From NCBI GenBank assembly GCA_050251195.1, contig JBFWNG010000018.1, positions 1 through 64,000 on the forward strand: a DNA stretch of 64,000 bases, in the 5' to 3' direction. Positions 61,642 to 64,000 of the stretch are shown piece by piece. The translations under genes were made by a program, and so were the position numbers. The notes under the pieces were generated by a model. It did no database searches. It was given only the letters and a program-made list of their open reading frames with translations, and was not told the DNA's origin. The stretch comes from JBFWNG01 sp050251195 (GTDB lineage Bacteria; Bdellovibrionota_B; Oligoflexia; Oligoflexales; Oligoflexaceae). Positions within the stretch are counted from its first letter, which is position 1; each line of letters opens with the position of its first letter.

Positions 61642-62829
61642 ATGAAATATCTGCTTTTAATGATGCTTGTTTTGGCTTGTGGCAAGAAGAACGAAAGTAA
61701 GAACAGCAGAGATGGTATTGAGACGGACACAGAAGTTACTACTACAACAAATGAAGAAGGTGAGACCATCGTATCAGGAACAATAGCCATTAGTATTCCA
61801 GAAGATTCAATAGCGATAGGCATAGAAGACGATGGATCCTCATTAGCCTTAATCGGTAAAATGCCAAGTGGTCCTGCAGTAGCTGTAAATGAAGAAGGTG
61901 TTACTACAGCAATTTTCAAGGATCTAGACGTTAAAGTGTTTCTGACTGAAGTCGTAGGGGACTACCTATTAATTGGCTTGTCTGAAGCCATAAGATTGGA
62001 AGACACAGATGAATATTGTTGGCTGTTCGCTGTTCCAGTAGAAGGTGGAGAAGCATCCTGTGCTGACCCAGAAGCATTGAGTGTTCCTATAGACGAAGGG
62101 TATGTGAAATTAGATTCAGAAGGTAATTTATACTACATTACCACAAGTGAAGATGAAACGCAGTTAAAGAGCATTGATATCAAAGGGAATGTCAAAGTAA
62201 TTCTTGAAGAGTCTGTATATGACTTCACTCTTATGAATAACGGATCTGTAATAACCAAATCAGATGCTGGAATACGGGTAGATGGTAAGCTTATTAATGC
62301 CGAAGAAGTTTACGGTGTAATTGACGAGACAATCTACTACTTCGCTAGACCTGATATTTACTACGGAATAGAAAATGGTGGTGTGTGGGATAACGAACAC
62401 AGAACCTACAGTAATGGCACTTATGCCTCTGACAAGTTTCCAGATGTAGTTCAATACGTAATTCCAGAGATATTCCAAGTAGGTGACATCGGCTATGCCT
62501 TAGACTCAACCCAAATGAAACTGAAACAGATCTACCCTACTGAATTACCTGCGGTACAGATTGATGAGTACTATAAGGAATACTTCCAAGCCAATGGTAA
62601 ACTCTTCGCTCGTAGTTTCGATAAGATTGTTGTGCTAGACCCAACTACAGGAGTAAGTGAGCTGATCTCAGATGAGGTAATTTCGACTTCCATGTCTGCT
62701 TCTGTCTCAGGTGATAGCCTTGTAGCTGTAACAGATGATGGTATTATTGAAATAGATACTACTTCACTTCAGGTAACCAAACGTAGTACTGACAAGAAAC
62801 TAAAAGCTGTTAAGAGCCTAAAGAAGTAA
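61642..62829 (+). CDS. AT-rich lipoprotein with beta-propeller-like repeats
   Basis: 395 residues. Lipobox LVLAC (C13). After an acidic linker the chain is beta-rich with many Gly/Asp turns (for example DEGYVKLDSEGNLYYITTSE), suggestive of a beta-propeller or similar. Base composition and codon use (many A/T-ending codons) differ from the backbone genes, which suggests transfer. It follows the XRE gene by 21 nt, with the same orientation. No family recognised. Confidence 0.65.
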   Translation: MKYLLLMMLVLACGKKNESKNSRDGIETDTEVTTTTNEEGETIVSGTIAISIPEDSIAIGIEDDGSSLALIGKMPSGPAVAVNEEGVTTAIFKDLDVKVFLTEVVGDYLLIGLSEAIRLEDTDEYCWLFAVPVEGGEASCADPEALSVPIDEGYVKLDSEGNLYYITTSEDETQLKSIDIKGNVKVILEESVYDFTLMNNGSVITKSDAGIRVDGKLINAEEVYGVIDETIYYFARPDIYYGIENGGVWDNEHRTYSNGTYASDKFPDVVQYVIPEIFQVGDIGYALDSTQMKLKQIYPTELPAVQIDEYYKEYFQANGKLFARSFDKIVVLDPTTGVSELISDEVISTSMSASVSGDSLVAVTDDGIIEIDTTSLQVTKRSTDKKLKAVKSLKK

Positions 62830-62907
62830 AATATGTTTAGGTTAGAAGGTACTAAGGAGTAGACTGAGTCGGTTGCTTTGCATGACCTTCCCCGGCGGAG
62901 AGCAACC

Positions 62908-63126
62908 TCAATCGACATCATCATGCCCAGTAACAACTCTCTTCTCCATGTCACGAATAAGATCGTAAAGCACGCTGGCTTTAGTCCTAGGTGTTACATT
63001 TGCAACAGCCTGCATCGCGATGGTCATTGCGATATCAACTTTCTTTGAAAGCGATTTGACAGATCGATACTTCTTCGCTAACAGATTTATCCTCATCATT
63101 ACGTCAGCACTGATATCTTCCTCCAC
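62908..63126 (-). CDS. Small hypothetical protein
   Basis: 72 residues from GTG with SD GGGAGG at good spacing. All helical and charged (KKYRSVKSLSKKVDIAMTIA, SVLYDLIRDMEKRVV). No family recognised. The SD is the main support. Confidence 0.45.
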   Translation of the reverse strand: MEEDISADVMMRINLLAKKYRSVKSLSKKVDIAMTIAMQAVANVTPRTKASVLYDLIRDMEKRVVTGHDDVD

Positions 63127-63535
63127 GACGTTCCTCCCTTTTCAAGTTCTACATACAAAGGCTCCTTTACACCTAAGTAAAACGCATTATCAGCGGGGCT
63201 ACCACTTCACAAAGCTTCAAAGGAAGCACCGAACTGCGCTAGGTGACGATGTCGCCTTAGAGACGCAATCTTAAGTACCCATAATTTTGCAAACTACGCT
63301 TTTCACAGCTCAAAATGAACGCGTCCGATGAATGTCGACGTCCTAAAAGGCCTTATACCGCGTCCAAACAGTGTGGCCCAGCCCCTTGCCTTCCCGAACA
63401 GTCTAACCGTTCTGCAGCCGCAATAGCCCTCTTTCAATTGCATCAACACAAAAAGTTCGATTGGATGTCGTTAGTTTTTCAAGTACAATGGTGGACTAGA
63501 ATTTGTATGTAAATTAAGCCTCGCTTGACAGATAA
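63127..63535. other. Gene-poor stretch before the last ORF
   Basis: No supported gene. A short frame at 63315-63512 ends KFDWMSLVFQVQWWTRICM and could be a gene remnant, but it has no SD and no recognisable domain. No repeat seen elsewhere in the window. Confidence 0.35.
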
Positions 63536-64000
63536 ATGCGAAAAAGAAAAAACAAAACAGATATCCAAGGAACACCTGAAGATGAATATCTACTAGATAT
63601 CTTGTTGAAGTATTTCGGCGATCGCAAACAAGTCCTCCGCATGATAGCCGAATTCGGCTCCAGTGGCCCAGACCAGGGGCTTATAGAATTTAATTTCACA
63701 CCAAAAATGGCGGCGCTGGGGGTGAGAAGGTCCGTTTCAAAGTGGGCCGAATCCTTACCGAATTTTTCAAGCAAAGAAGCAACTCGTTTCAAAAAATATG
63801 TAACTTCCATGCCAACATTCACCCCAATATTTCAACAAATGTGCGAAGCAGAAATCAGTCTCCACATTTTTTCCGAAACCAGAGCCGACAAGGATTTTGA
63901 GGAGGCATGGACACGCATGCAAACCGTCACATCTATGTTTGGTAAATTTGGTGAACAATACTACAAGCAATTTATTAGTTCTTACTCGTTTTTGATCAAA
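63536..64000 (+). CDS. Unknown gene running off the window
   Basis: An open frame of 155 codons without stop to the last base, beginning at an ATG (MRKRKNKTDIQGTPEDEYLL). Helical, with FGDRKQVLRMIAEFGS and WTRMQTVTSMFGKFGEQYYK. No family recognised and no signal sequence; the C-terminus lies outside. Confidence 0.55.
   Translation, partial: MRKRKNKTDIQGTPEDEYLLDILLKYFGDRKQVLRMIAEFGSSGPDQGLIEFNFTPKMAALGVRRSVSKWAESLPNFSSKEATRFKKYVTSMPTFTPIFQQMCEAEISLHIFSETRADKDFEEAWTRMQTVTSMFGKFGEQYYKQFISSYSFLIK

Noticed and set aside
63315..63512. 65-codon ORF ending KFDWMSLVFQVQWWTRICM
   Set aside because: No SD and odd N-terminal composition; could be a remnant of a larger gene but I cannot match it.

Overview
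The window comes from a Gram-negative bacterium of roughly even base composition. The best guess is a Bdellovibrionota/Oligoflexia-type or other delta-like proteobacterium. The guess rests on gene content, not on a search: many lipobox lipoproteins, a DUF1566 surface protein with a huge repeat array, LPS genes (heptose phosphatase gmhB, an O-antigen ligase, a flippase, an FkbM methyltransferase), meso-DAP synthesis (dapC-like, dapD), CheV, receiver-PilZ proteins and two CpoB/YbgF-like TPR lipoproteins.

1-8.1 kb is repeat-rich and plastic. It holds the 3' part of a giant protein with at least 28 near-identical 48-residue Cys-containing repeats, two decayed copies of a REP-associated tyrosine transposase (RAYT) with palindromic ends, a frameshifted remnant of a second DUF1566 gene, and a 561-bp element with 12-bp perfect terminal inverted repeats and a 4-bp target duplication sitting exactly in one RAYT palindrome.

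8.3-45.8 kb is the chromosomal backbone: tRNA-Ala(GGC), a VKOR-DsbA fusion, gmhB, a signalling cluster (CheV, receiver-PilZ, CPBP protease, BFD-like Fe-S protein), a TrmA-family rRNA methyltransferase, an overlapping operon of tryptophan 2,3-dioxygenase, aminotransferase, dapD and a ferredoxin, an isochorismatase-family hydrolase divergent from a LysR regulator, rsmA, tsaD, a CpoB-like lipoprotein, a DEAD-box helicase, CpaF-like ATPase/Smg-like/DprA, an envelope cluster (O-antigen ligase, PilZ, TPR lipoprotein, LysM protein), an RRM protein, and a large hybrid histidine kinase followed by surface-polysaccharide genes.

46-62 kb looks like a defence island. A recombinase-like HTH protein lies at the left and a serine resolvase plus XRE regulator at the right. 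Between them are an AIPR-family nuclease paired with a small protein that may have a proteasome-like (Ntn) fold, a HEPN-like protein next to a two-helix membrane protein, a DUF6788-like protein under a 34-bp palindrome, a complete type III restriction-modification operon (small regulator, Mod, Res, small trailing protein), and a DUF2779 protein that reads as a Cas4-like Fe-S nuclease fused to a DEDD exonuclease. The least explained system is the AIPR plus Ntn-like gene pair. The last 2 kb carries an AT-rich lipoprotein gene, a small ORF and an unknown ORF that runs off the window.
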